From positions 1 to 59,784 of IMG/VR virus record IMGVR_UViG_3300027741_000069: a stretch of DNA of 59,784 nucleotides; one strand, written 5' to 3'. The stretch's first letter is position 1. Every line of letters begins with the position of its first letter. Positions 42,913 to 51,975 of this stretch are shown here, one piece after another. The stretch comes from a virus. Below the pieces are notes generated by a model. It saw only the letters and a list, made by a program, of their open reading frames with translations, made no database searches and was not told the origin of the DNA. Position numbers and translations under genes: made by a program.

Positions 42913-45438
42913 ATGAATGGAAAAAGCACCGAGCAATTATTAGAAGAACTTATTTTACTAATGAGTCAGCAAAAGACTGGCACTTCTGATAAAAATAATA
43001 CAGCATCGAGTGATGCTTATAAAAAATACCTATCGGATTTTAAAAATTTAATTAAAGAAACCAAAAGTCAAACTGATTATCTCAAAAAAGTCAACGAAAC
43101 ATCGCTTAGTTTTTCTAGATCCCTATCGCCTATTCCCAAAACATTAGACAAAGTTGATGAGAATCTTAACGCCTTAGATAGAGCTATAAAAAATGAAACT
43201 GATGAAAGAAAAAAACAAGTATTAGAAGGTAATAGGGCTAGATTATTAAGACAAGCAACAGAAGCGGATAGTATAGATGCTGCTAAGAAATTTGGCGATG
43301 GACTCAAAAAAGTAGGTTCGATTGGGGTGACGGCTGTTGGTACCTTTATTAAAGGTTTGCAAAGTGGCCAAAGTGGTATACAATTAGCAAGTGGGTTGCT
43401 CGAAGCGCAATATAGCGCTCAAGGCGAAGCTAGTAGTGCTGCTGGTCAAGCCGCTGGATCATTTGGACAAATACTAGCAATGACTGGCAAAGGACCAGTC
43501 AAATCATTTGGTCTAGCCCTGTCGATCATTGGACCGGCATTGGGATTCTTAGGCGAAGCTGCCAATAAACTAGCTAAGTTTGGTGTGCAAGTATTATCGG
43601 CAGAAGTAGAAAAAACTGTAAATTCTTTTAAAGAAGCAACGTCATCGGGGGCTTTATTTTCTCGAGGTATGGATGACTTGCGCATGTATGCGACTCAGGC
43701 CGGGCTAACAGTAGATCAATATAGTAAGGTAATAAAAAATAATTCCCAACTGTTGGCTGAATCTGGATACACAGTCAGCGGTGCTGCAAAAATTGTTGCT
43801 GGTGTTACAAGCAATTTAGCTACACAAACTGGGAAAAGTGGAAACACTCTACAAAGAGAGTTATTGAATTTGGGGTTTGGGTTCGAAGAACAGGCTGAAC
43901 TGGTGGCTAGAGTAACAGCCAATCTGAAACGTTCTGGCGGAACTGCTACTAATGCACAAGTAGCTCAATCAACTGTTGAAATGGCCAGGAATCTCAGAAT
44001 AGTTGCTGATTTAATGGGTGATGATGCAAAAGCAAGAACAGAAAATGCCAAAAAGGCCTCTGAGGCATATGCTTTTGAAAGAGAGATTCGAGAACGAGCT
44101 AAAAAAACTGGTGATGTTGGGTTAATAGATCGAGTTCGAAAAGCTATGAGCATGATGGACGAGACCCAGCAAAGAGCAGTAATACAAGCCGTATCACTCA
44201 ACGGAGCCGTTACAGACGTAAGTGCTAACTTATTTGGGATGGCTGCTCCAGCTAGAGAATTTGTTGACCAATTAAACAAAGGCAATACTAGTGTTGAGGA
44301 TTTAATGATGGGGTTTGCTAGAGCAAACCAAAACTTTGATAGAAATTCTGGAGATTTGGCTAGAGCAATTAGTATAGGTTCTATTGCAGGCGTCACTGGT
44401 CTCGAAGGCTTGGCAAAATCTGCTGACAGTTTGAACCAAATGCAATTTAAAGTTACTGAAGAAAATTTAAACAGGGCATCAAAAGATTCTAAAACAGCAA
44501 GTGAAGCTAATGGCAAATTTCAAAAATCAACCATTGGTGCAGAAATTGCTGCGCAAAGGTTAAAAATAGCATTACAATTTACATTAACCCGAGCGATTGA
44601 ACAGTTTGCGAAAGTTTCAAAGGCAATGTTGGGCGAAGTTGAAACTATGATTAAACAGTTAGGGCTCAATGGTGACAAGCCTTCGAGAGAAGAAGCCAAT
44701 GGTGGTATAGGATCTGCAGAATCAATTGGAGATCATGTTGTTGGTGCTGGCTTAGGGTTAGCGGCCCTAGGCACCTTGCTGGCGGTAGGTGGCGCTGGGT
44801 TATCTGCTACTGGTATCGGTGCCCCAATTGGCGCTCCGATGATGGCCGCTGGCAGCACAATGGCTTATGGTGGTCTTACTACAATGGGAGTTGGTGCTAG
44901 TATATCTGGGTTTAGCTCGATGATTGACGATAAACTTAGTAGTTATTTTGGGAAGACTCCAGGGTATGAAACTGGTGGGGTGAGTTATGGTGATATTTCT
45001 AGACCACAAGGTATTTTGTCAAGAGTTAGCGAAAAGGGAATAAATGAGGCGCATGTTCCTTTACCAGATGGGAGATCTATACCAGTAAATTTGGGTAAAA
45101 TTAGTTCTGAATCAGGGTCGGAAAATAAAAAAATGGCCTTATCGGGCTTAGATATGCCTGTAAATAGACTGGATTTACTACCACCAGATTTTTCTAAATC
45201 TATCTCAAATTTAATGTCAAGTCTTGAATCAAAACAGGTTAAAGAACAAACGGTTGGAGATCAGTCGAAAATTGAAATGTCAAAATCAGAAGCTTTAAAG
45301 TCTGATCAAACAATTGAACTGTTGAAGGAGCAGCTCGGTTTAATGAAACAATTTATATCAAACTCTGGTGAACATTTGGAAGCATTACGTGATAGTAAAT
45401 ATCTACAACAACAATTGGTTAATAATTCTTACAGTTGA
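42913..45438 (+). CDS. Tail tape measure protein (gp29-like by role), 841 aa
   Basis: I start at ATG 42913 (MNGKSTEQLLEELILLM) because GGAAA lies at SD distance; a GTG at 42889 is in frame but has no SD. The protein is long, Ala/Gly/Ser/Lys-rich and mostly helical, with charged coiled segments at the N-terminus. Hydrophobic stretches occur at about 140-230 (GSIGVTAVGTFIKGLQSG, SFGLALSIIGPALGFLG) and 610-650 (GLGLAALGTLLAVGGAGLSA), and the C-terminal 100 residues are coiled. This layout is typical of tape measures of contractile tails, which set tube length and enter the cell with DNA. Divergence from the gp26/frameshift pair matches the usual chaperone-tape measure association. Confidence 0.82.
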   Translation: MNGKSTEQLLEELILLMSQQKTGTSDKNNTASSDAYKKYLSDFKNLIKETKSQTDYLKKVNETSLSFSRSLSPIPKTLDKVDENLNALDRAIKNETDERKKQVLEGNRARLLRQATEADSIDAAKKFGDGLKKVGSIGVTAVGTFIKGLQSGQSGIQLASGLLEAQYSAQGEASSAAGQAAGSFGQILAMTGKGPVKSFGLALSIIGPALGFLGEAANKLAKFGVQVLSAEVEKTVNSFKEATSSGALFSRGMDDLRMYATQAGLTVDQYSKVIKNNSQLLAESGYTVSGAAKIVAGVTSNLATQTGKSGNTLQRELLNLGFGFEEQAELVARVTANLKRSGGTATNAQVAQSTVEMARNLRIVADLMGDDAKARTENAKKASEAYAFEREIRERAKKTGDVGLIDRVRKAMSMMDETQQRAVIQAVSLNGAVTDVSANLFGMAAPAREFVDQLNKGNTSVEDLMMGFARANQNFDRNSGDLARAISIGSIAGVTGLEGLAKSADSLNQMQFKVTEENLNRASKDSKTASEANGKFQKSTIGAEIAAQRLKIALQFTLTRAIEQFAKVSKAMLGEVETMIKQLGLNGDKPSREEANGGIGSAESIGDHVVGAGLGLAALGTLLAVGGAGLSATGIGAPIGAPMMAAGSTMAYGGLTTMGVGASISGFSSMIDDKLSSYFGKTPGYETGGVSYGDISRPQGILSRVSEKGINEAHVPLPDGRSIPVNLGKISSESGSENKKMALSGLDMPVNRLDLLPPDFSKSISNLMSSLESKQVKEQTVGDQSKIEMSKSEALKSDQTIELLKEQLGLMKQFISNSGEHLEALRDSKYLQQQLVNNSYS

Positions 45439-45463
45439 AATTTAATTCAAATGGATGTATACT
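45435..45463 (+). promoter_or_regulatory. Sigma70-like promoter for the first homing endonuclease
   Basis: TTGAAA (45435-45440), 17-bp spacer, TATACT (45458-45463), overlapping the end of the tape measure gene. Transcription would start near 45470, so an initiation codon at 45455 would be lost and ATG 45488 is favoured. Confidence 0.55.
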
Positions 45464-45487
45464 CTAAAATGCGGACTAAATACATAC

Positions 45488-47236
45488 ATGGATTACAAAG
45501 AGACTCTAATAAATTGGCTAAGTTCCAATAAACATTCAGCACTTTCAAGCTGGATAAGAAACAAACATGATATAATTGCTTGGTTAGATGAACAAACAAA
45601 TCAGTTTAAGACTAGGAATCTAATAGAAAAAGTCTATATCACATTGAATGGGCCACAACCAGTCTGCGAGTTTGGAAATCCTAGACAATTTTGGACTTTT
45701 GATAAGGGTTATAAACCAGGATGTATATTAGGCAATAAGTGCAAATGCTTAAAAAAACTCAGACTTGAAAACCAGCGCATAACTCTAATGGAAAAATATG
45801 GGGTGGATGCAGTGAATAAAATTCCAGGAATAGAGGAAAGACGAAAAAAAACTAATATTGAAAAATATGGTGTTGAATATTATTCAAAATCAAATAGTGC
45901 TAAGACCATTGCATCAGAAAAAAGAAAAAATACTACAGATGAAAAGAAGAAATTAACACTTCAAAAAACAAAAGAAACTTTTTTAAAAAAGTATGGCGTT
46001 GAACATCATATGAAATTGGTAGATCAGCAAAACAAAGTAAAAAACACTAATCAAATACGCTATGGTAGTAATACCCCGTTACAAAATAGTCAAATTAAAG
46101 AAAAATTTAAAAAAACTTTGGCAAATAGGACTTCTGAACAATTAGCAATTTCTGAAGTTAAAAAAAGAAATTCAATCCAGGATAATTATGGTGTTTCGTC
46201 CCCAAGCAGAATTGGTCTACCAAATTCAACTTTAAGTATCTTAGACAATACGGATCAATTTATATCTTTTATATCTGGAAAAACTAGAGAGCAAGTATTA
46301 GATGAATTGTCAATTGCAAGTCATACTCTGTATCTATACAGCAAAAAATATCAAGCTACAGAACTGTTTTCTAAACCATTGAGAAGCCAATTTGAAGTTG
46401 AATTATCAGAATTTTTAAAAAGTCATAATGTTGATTTTGATCAAAATAATAGATCGTTGATCACTCCACTCGAATTAGATTTTTATATTCCTGAATTAAG
46501 TTTGGCGATAGAATGTTCGGGATTATATTGGCATAGCGAACTGAGTTCAGGTAGGGATTCTAAATATCATTATAATAAATTTCAAAAATGTAAACAAATA
46601 GGTATTACTCTAATCACTATTTTTGAAGACGACTGGAATTTTAATCGATCTGTTGTGAAATCTAGATTGGAGCATATTTTAGGCGTTAAATCAAAACAAA
46701 AAATTTATGCTAGAAACTGTGCAGTGATGACTGTCGATTACGGGGACATTAAAGATTTTGTTGAAACTCACCATTTGCAAGGAACAATTAAGTCCACTAT
46801 TAATTTAGTTTTAAAGTTTAACGATGAACTTGTTGCAGTTATGACTTTTGGAAAGTCTAGATATAACAAACAATATGAATATGAAATATTGAGATTTTGC
46901 ACAAAAGGATCGGTGGTTGGTGCTGGTGGTAAATTGTTTTCCTATTTTTTAAATACATTTAACCCCGAATCAGTAATTAGTTACAGTGATAACTGTTGGG
47001 GATTGGGTAATATGTATAAGGAATTGAGATTTGAATTAAAGTCTGAAACAATAGGCTATCATTATACTGATTACAAAAAAAGATATAACCGTATTGGTTT
47101 TCAAAAACATAAATTGGTTATGGAAGGTGAAGATGCAAATTTGACAGAATGGCAAATTATGCAAAATAAAGGCTTTGATCGCATTTGGGATTGCGGGCAG
47201 AGTCTTTGGGTACACACAAAAGAAATAGCTAAATAA
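45488..47236 (+). CDS. Homing endonuclease, Vsr-like fold with repeat DNA-binding region, about 582 aa
   Basis: I choose ATG 45488 (MDYKETLINWLSS) over an in-frame ATG at 45455 because of the promoter just upstream. At residues about 100-240 several EKYGVD or KKYGVE...-type repeats recur (KYG followed by a short helix), as in phage mobile endonucleases with repeated DNA-contact units. Around 320-380 lies LELDFYIPELSLAIECSGLY, WHSE, KYHYNKFQKCKQIGITLITI and FEDDW. This resembles the Vsr/EDxHD nuclease fold seen in I-Bth0305I-type homing enzymes (catalytic assignments inferred). The C-terminal domain (about 400-582) is conserved in such proteins but unnamed. Inserted between tape measure and portal genes; a mobile intruder with no structural role. 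Confidence 0.85.
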   Translation: MDYKETLINWLSSNKHSALSSWIRNKHDIIAWLDEQTNQFKTRNLIEKVYITLNGPQPVCEFGNPRQFWTFDKGYKPGCILGNKCKCLKKLRLENQRITLMEKYGVDAVNKIPGIEERRKKTNIEKYGVEYYSKSNSAKTIASEKRKNTTDEKKKLTLQKTKETFLKKYGVEHHMKLVDQQNKVKNTNQIRYGSNTPLQNSQIKEKFKKTLANRTSEQLAISEVKKRNSIQDNYGVSSPSRIGLPNSTLSILDNTDQFISFISGKTREQVLDELSIASHTLYLYSKKYQATELFSKPLRSQFEVELSEFLKSHNVDFDQNNRSLITPLELDFYIPELSLAIECSGLYWHSELSSGRDSKYHYNKFQKCKQIGITLITIFEDDWNFNRSVVKSRLEHILGVKSKQKIYARNCAVMTVDYGDIKDFVETHHLQGTIKSTINLVLKFNDELVAVMTFGKSRYNKQYEYEILRFCTKGSVVGAGGKLFSYFLNTFNPESVISYSDNCWGLGNMYKELRFELKSETIGYHYTDYKKRYNRIGFQKHKLVMEGEDANLTEWQIMQNKGFDRIWDCGQSLWVHTKEIAK

Positions 47237-47256
47237 AATTAATCGGGGAACATATC

Positions 47257-48990
47257 TTGTCTTGGAAAAAATACTTTAAAGCAGCAGATACATCAGGAAT
47301 GAGCAGCCCTGTGGGTGGCACTCGTGGCTATACAAGCGATTCTGCTTATAGAAACTATAGAAGTAATTTGCCTGAAATTTATTTAGGACACCCAAATCGC
47401 TTGGAACGATATAATCAATACGAACAGATGGATATGGATCCTGAATTAACATCGGCTTTAGATATCATAGCTGAATTCAGTACACAAACTGATTTGGAAA
47501 GTAATTTGCCATTTAATATCCATTATAAGGAAAAGCCATCAGATAATGAAGTAAAGATTATCAAGGAACAATTACAACAGTGGATTAGTTTGAATGAATT
47601 TAATACTAAAATATTCAAAATTTTTAGAAATACTGTAAAATATGGTGATCAAGTTTTTATTAGAGATCCAGAAACGTTTAAATTATTTTGGGTTGATTCA
47701 AGCAAACTTATAAAAGTTATCGTCAATGAATCAAAAGGGAAAGAACCTGAACAATATGTTATTAAAGAGATACAACCTAATTTTCAAAACTTAACAGTTA
47801 CAGCAATTACTACCACGGACACTTATACCAACAGTCCTCAAATTGGTGGCCCACAAGGTAGTTATGTACAGCCTAGAGCACCTTACAGTGGTGGTAGTAG
47901 ATTCAGTCATGCTCAGAACGAAGCTGTTATTAATGCTGAACATGTCGTACATCTTAGTTTAACTGAGGGGTTGGATCCATTTTGGCCATTTGGACAAAGC
48001 ATATTGGAAAATGTTTTCAAAGTATTCAAACAAAAAGAATTACTTGAGGATGCTGTAATTATATACAGAATTCAACGTGCTCCAGAGCGTAGAGTCTTTA
48101 AGATTGATGTAGGTAATATGCCTCCACATTTAGCAATGGCTTTTGTTGAGCGTATTAAAAATGAAGTAAGCCAACGCAGGATTCCTACACAAACTGGTGG
48201 CGGGGCCAATATGATGGATGCTACCTATAATCCTATGAGCCAACATGAGGACTTTTTCTTTCCAGTAACTGCTGATGGACGTGGCAGTAGTGTTGATGTA
48301 CTTCAAGGTGGTGCAAACGTTGGTGAAATCACTGATCTTCGATATTTTACCAACAAATTGTTTAGAGGATTGCGTATTCCTAGTAGCTATTTGCCTACTA
48401 GTGTTGATGATGGTACACAAAGCTATAATGATGGCAAAGTGGGTACTGCATTGATACAAGAATGGCGTTTCAATCAATATTGTAAGAGATTACAGCGTAT
48501 GATTGTAGAAAAGTTAGATGTTGAGTTCAAAATGTTTATGCGTTGGAGAGGCATTACTATTGATGGACAATTATTTGATTTGACATTCAATGAGCCACAA
48601 AATTTTGCTCAATATAGTCAAGCAGATGTTGATTCTGCAAGGATTGGCACATTTACACAATTAGAGCAGTTTCCATATTTTAGTAAGCGTTTCCTAATGA
48701 AACGTTATTTAGGTATGAGTGAACAAGAAATGAGTGAAAACGAAGTGATGTGGTCAGAAGAGACTGGTGAATCTGCGATCAATGATGCAGATTCTATTAA
48801 CAGTTCTGCAGGGTTGCGTAGTGTTGGTATTACCCCAGGCGGTATAGATAATGATCTGTCGTCACTAAGTATGCCTGAGCCAAGTGCAGAAGATTTAGGT
48901 GATACGGGAATGGCTCCTGGCCCGGGTGGCGTGGCCCCATCTGCCCCAGAATCTATCCCGTCAACTGCTCCAGCGCCGCCAGGCTTATGA
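47257..48990 (+). CDS. gp20: Portal protein gp20-like, 577 aa
   Basis: The start is TTG 47257 (MSWKKYFKAADTSG) with GGGGA seven bases before; the next ATG would lose 14 conserved-looking residues. The sequence contains YRNYRSNLPEIYLGHPNRLE, RYNQYEQMDMDPELTSALDI and FNTKIFKIFRNTVKYGDQVF, then FFFPVTADGRGSSVDVLQGG and TNKLFRGLRIPSSYLP. These are characteristic portal motifs of the T4 family (T4 gp20 has 524 residues). It forms the dodecameric head vertex used for DNA packaging and neck attachment and nucleates the prohead. The C-terminal about 60 residues are Pro/Gly/Ser-rich and probably flexible. Confidence 0.93.
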   Translation: MSWKKYFKAADTSGMSSPVGGTRGYTSDSAYRNYRSNLPEIYLGHPNRLERYNQYEQMDMDPELTSALDIIAEFSTQTDLESNLPFNIHYKEKPSDNEVKIIKEQLQQWISLNEFNTKIFKIFRNTVKYGDQVFIRDPETFKLFWVDSSKLIKVIVNESKGKEPEQYVIKEIQPNFQNLTVTAITTTDTYTNSPQIGGPQGSYVQPRAPYSGGSRFSHAQNEAVINAEHVVHLSLTEGLDPFWPFGQSILENVFKVFKQKELLEDAVIIYRIQRAPERRVFKIDVGNMPPHLAMAFVERIKNEVSQRRIPTQTGGGANMMDATYNPMSQHEDFFFPVTADGRGSSVDVLQGGANVGEITDLRYFTNKLFRGLRIPSSYLPTSVDDGTQSYNDGKVGTALIQEWRFNQYCKRLQRMIVEKLDVEFKMFMRWRGITIDGQLFDLTFNEPQNFAQYSQADVDSARIGTFTQLEQFPYFSKRFLMKRYLGMSEQEMSENEVMWSEETGESAINDADSINSSAGLRSVGITPGGIDNDLSSLSMPEPSAEDLGDTGMAPGPGGVAPSAPESIPSTAPAPPGL

Positions 48991-49016
48991 TTTTAATTTT
49001 TTGATTAAATAACTGT

Positions 49017-49244
49017 ATGCTATTATTAGAGATTTTTGAACCAATTCCTGATGGGTACAGCACAGATAAAGAAGACAACACTGTGTCAAAACTCAGCGAC
49101 TTGAGAACAACTAGATTAGATCTAGCTCAGTTAAACAAGTTGCGAAAGATGAATGACGTTAGAAATATCGAGCAACAAGAAAAGATAAAAACCATCTCAA
49201 AACAGTATAAACCTCCTGCAGCCGAAGCAGCACCGGGCTTTTAA
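49017..49244 (+). CDS. Small prohead-region protein, 75 aa
   Basis: Lies between the portal and prohead core genes, where T4 carries 67 and 68. Reads MLLLEIFEP, then SKLSDLRTTRLDLAQLNKLR and KMNDVRNIEQQEKIKTISKQ, a basic amphipathic helical region with YKPP near the end. No Shine-Dalgarno sequence is seen (AAATAACTGT precedes ATG). The codons and position look real. A prohead core/scaffold accessory role is inferred from synteny only. Confidence 0.7.
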   Translation: MLLLEIFEPIPDGYSTDKEDNTVSKLSDLRTTRLDLAQLNKLRKMNDVRNIEQQEKIKTISKQYKPPAAEAAPGF

Positions 49245-49335
49245 GCCCAAAAATGCCAAAAAAACACATATAAATGGGTGATTATTTACATTTTGTGTAA
49301 ATAACTTTATATGCCATTATATAGGAGCACTACCA

Positions 49336-50175
49336 ATGAATAAAACTTATGAGCAGCTTATTGAATTTATCATCAATGAGCAAGAAGATAAAGCACGTGA
49401 ACTTTTTCATCAATTAGTTGTTGAAAAAAGTCGTAGCATTTACGAAAGTATCGTAGATGAAGAAGATTTTGAAGATGAAACCGAAATGGGCGGCAACGAA
49501 GTTGACGGCTTAATGGGCGACATCGATAGCGAAATCACTTCTGATGAAGAAGGTTTAGATTCCGACGACATGAGCGGCATGGATGACTTTGGTGACGAAG
49601 AAGACATGGGCGATGAAGAATCAGAAGAAGGTTTGGAAGATCGCGTTATGGATTTAGAAACAGCTTTGGATGATCTAAAAGCTGAATTTGAACAGTTAAT
49701 GGCTGGCGAGCAAGAAGAGCCAGAACACGATGACATGGGCGATATGGATGACATGGACAGTGAAGAGGATCCAGAAGAAACTGACGAAACAATGGTTCGT
49801 GAGTATACTGAAAAAGTCTCAGCCCCAAGCAACAAGACCGAAGGCGGTACAGTTGGTACAGGCGGCGACGCTCCAACAGTAAACAAACAAAGTATTGTTG
49901 CTAAAAAGAACGACATGGGTGGCACAGCTAGCAATATTGCTAAAGGTGGTGCAGAACAAAACCCAGATGGCAAGCCAACTCCAAAGGCTAGCAATATGTA
50001 TACCAAAGGCCAAGGCGAAGTTGAAGTTGCTAGCCGTAACGTAAACAAACCAGGTGGCAATGGTGCTAACAAGTTTTTTAGCAAAAAAGAATCTGCAAGC
50101 AGCAAAGAAGGTCAAACTACTAGCGGTAAATTGCCAGTAGCTGACAAGAGTGTAGTTGGCGGTAAAGTTCGTTAA
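49336..50175 (+). CDS. Acidic prohead core protein, 279 aa
   Basis: GGAG stands nine bases before ATG 49336. The N-terminus (YEQLIEFIINEQEDKAREL, FHQLVVEKSRSIYESI) is helical and conserved in T4-like aquatic phage prohead genes as I recall them. Residues about 42-155 are extremely acidic (runs of D/E with G and M, such as DDMSGMDDFGDEEDMGDEE) with one coiled segment (LEDRVMDLETALDDLKAEFE). The C-terminal about 115 are low complexity, basic and Gly/Asn/Lys-rich. This composition matches internal core proteins such as T4 gp67, which gp21 degrades. The antisense frames are long only because of codon bias. Confidence 0.8.
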   Translation: MNKTYEQLIEFIINEQEDKARELFHQLVVEKSRSIYESIVDEEDFEDETEMGGNEVDGLMGDIDSEITSDEEGLDSDDMSGMDDFGDEEDMGDEESEEGLEDRVMDLETALDDLKAEFEQLMAGEQEEPEHDDMGDMDDMDSEEDPEETDETMVREYTEKVSAPSNKTEGGTVGTGGDAPTVNKQSIVAKKNDMGGTASNIAKGGAEQNPDGKPTPKASNMYTKGQGEVEVASRNVNKPGGNGANKFFSKKESASSKEGQTTSGKLPVADKSVVGGKVR

Positions 50176-50196
50176 TTTAACAAACTAATAAAAATA

Positions 50197-50829
50197 ATGG
50201 CTTATTTAAAAGAACATCTTACTTTTAACCATGCACGTATGGAAGTCCTTACAGAGGATTCCAACGATGGTAAAAGTAAGAATCTTTATATGAAGGGTAT
50301 TTTCATTGAAGGTGGTGTCAAGAACGCCAATCAAAGGATTTACCCAGTTAGTGAAATTGAACGTGCTGTAGCTGCAATTAATACTCAACTCAAAGACGGC
50401 AGCGTCTTAGGTGAATTAGATCATCCTGATGATTTAAAAATTAATTTAGACCGTGTAAGTCACATGATCACAGACATGTGGATGGATGGTCCTGCTGGTC
50501 ATGGCAAGTTGAAAGTTTTACCAACACCCATGGGGCAATTGGTTACGACCATGTTGCAAAGTGGAGTAAAATTGGGTGTGTCCAGTCGTGGAAGTGGCAA
50601 TGTCAACGATATGAATGGACACGTCAGTGATTTTGAAATAGTCACTGTTGATGTTGTGGCCCAACCCAGTGCTCCACATGCATATCCCACAGCAATCTAT
50701 GAAGGTTTGTTGAATATGCAAGGTGGACATAGGATTCTAGAAATGGCACAGGATGCCAGCACAAATCAAAAAATACAAAAGTATCTTAAAGATCAGGTTA
50801 CTCGCTTGATCAAAGAACTAAAACTATAG
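50197..50829 (+). CDS. gp21: Prohead core protease gp21-like, 210 aa
   Basis: Starts 21 bases after the core gene. Catalytic motifs are LGELDHPDD (H76) and GVKLGVSSRGSG (S129/S130), with the ADFEIVTVDVVAQPSAP-like C-terminal strand (here SDFEIVTVDVVAQPSAPHAY). This is the T4 gp21/herpes-type prohead protease fold (T4 gp21 has 212 residues). It cleaves scaffold and capsid proteins at (L/I)-x-E sites during maturation and then itself. No Shine-Dalgarno sequence is visible; coupling to the upstream gene is possible. Confidence 0.93.
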   Translation: MAYLKEHLTFNHARMEVLTEDSNDGKSKNLYMKGIFIEGGVKNANQRIYPVSEIERAVAAINTQLKDGSVLGELDHPDDLKINLDRVSHMITDMWMDGPAGHGKLKVLPTPMGQLVTTMLQSGVKLGVSSRGSGNVNDMNGHVSDFEIVTVDVVAQPSAPHAYPTAIYEGLLNMQGGHRILEMAQDASTNQKIQKYLKDQVTRLIKELKL

Positions 50830-50841
50830 GAGATAACCAGA

Positions 50842-51942
50842 ATGTTTAATACAGCTATCAAACCGTTATTAGACAGCGGGATCATTAACGAGGAAACTCG
50901 TGCAGCTATCAACGAAGCTTGGGAAGTTAAGTTAGTTGAAGCTCGTGAACAAATTCGCGCTGAATTGCGTGAAGAAATGGCTACCCGCTATGAGCATGAT
51001 AAAAAAGTAATGGTTGAAGCATTAGACAAAATGGTAACTGAAAGCCTCACATCAGAAATTGAAGAATTTGCTGGTGAGAAAAGAGCTATGTTTGAAGATC
51101 GTGTGAAATTCAAAAACCACATGATGGAAAGTGCAGGTCGTTTCAACGAATTCTTAGTTAAGAAATTAGCTGAGGAAATGCAAGACCTACGCAATGATCG
51201 CCGCATCCAAAGTGAAAACTTTGAACGTTTAGAGCGTTTTATTGTTAAAGCACTGGCTGAAGAAATCAAAGAATTTGCTCACGACAAACAACAAGTTGTT
51301 GAAACTAAGGTTCGCCTGGTAGCAACAGCTAAGGAAAAATTGAGCGAACTAAAAACTCGCTTTATTGCCCGTAGTACTGAGCTTGTCAAAGAAACAGTTG
51401 CCAAGAATCTAAATGCAGAACTTACCCAGTTAAAAGAAGATATCCAAATTGCTCGCGAGAACATGTTTGGACGTCGCTTATTCGAAGCATTTGCTAGCGA
51501 ATTTAGCATTACACACCTCAACGAAAATGCTGAAATTCGTAAATTGCATGAAACTATCGAAAATCAAAAACGTGAAATTGACTCTGCAACTACTGCCGTT
51601 GAAGAAAAACAACGTGTGGTTGAGTCGAAAGAACGTGAAATCAAAATTATCAAAGAATCAGCAGAGCGCCGTAACACTATGGCAAATCTACTGAAACCCT
51701 TGAATCGAGAAAAAGCAGTTGTAATGACAGAACTACTCGAGAATGTGCAGACAGCTAAATTGGCCGAAGCATTTGATAAGTATCTTCCCGCGGTACTCAA
51801 TAACTCAACAAGTAAGAAGACTGAAAAGACTACACTTGTTGAAACAAAAGTTGAAGTCACAGGAGATAAAACCGCCATCGCACAGGACCAAAACAATGTC
51901 GCTAATGTCATTGAATTGAAGCGTTTGGCAGGGTTAAAATAA
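50842..51942 (+). CDS. gp22: Prohead scaffold gp22-like, 366 aa
   Basis: GGAG lies seven bases before ATG 50842, 12 bases after gp21. Almost entirely charged helix: EAREQIRAELREEMATRYEH, then heptad-type runs through residue 300, ending in a Thr/Val-rich tail and VIELKRLAGLK. Position between gp21 and gp23 and the coiled-coil content fit T4 gp22 (269 residues), the main prohead scaffold. Several L-x-E tripeptides could be gp21 cut sites. Scaffold is removed before DNA packaging. Confidence 0.88.
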   Translation: MFNTAIKPLLDSGIINEETRAAINEAWEVKLVEAREQIRAELREEMATRYEHDKKVMVEALDKMVTESLTSEIEEFAGEKRAMFEDRVKFKNHMMESAGRFNEFLVKKLAEEMQDLRNDRRIQSENFERLERFIVKALAEEIKEFAHDKQQVVETKVRLVATAKEKLSELKTRFIARSTELVKETVAKNLNAELTQLKEDIQIARENMFGRRLFEAFASEFSITHLNENAEIRKLHETIENQKREIDSATTAVEEKQRVVESKEREIKIIKESAERRNTMANLLKPLNREKAVVMTELLENVQTAKLAEAFDKYLPAVLNNSTSKKTEKTTLVETKVEVTGDKTAIAQDQNNVANVIELKRLAGLK

Positions 51943-51975
51943 AAATATATAGTTACACCTTAAAGGAAAATAAAA

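Noticed and set aside
49440-50105. 221-codon antisense frame opposite the acidic prohead gene
   Set aside because: It exists because D/E/G-rich codons read backwards as Ser/Pro/Leu codons; the plus-strand frame has SD and synteny.
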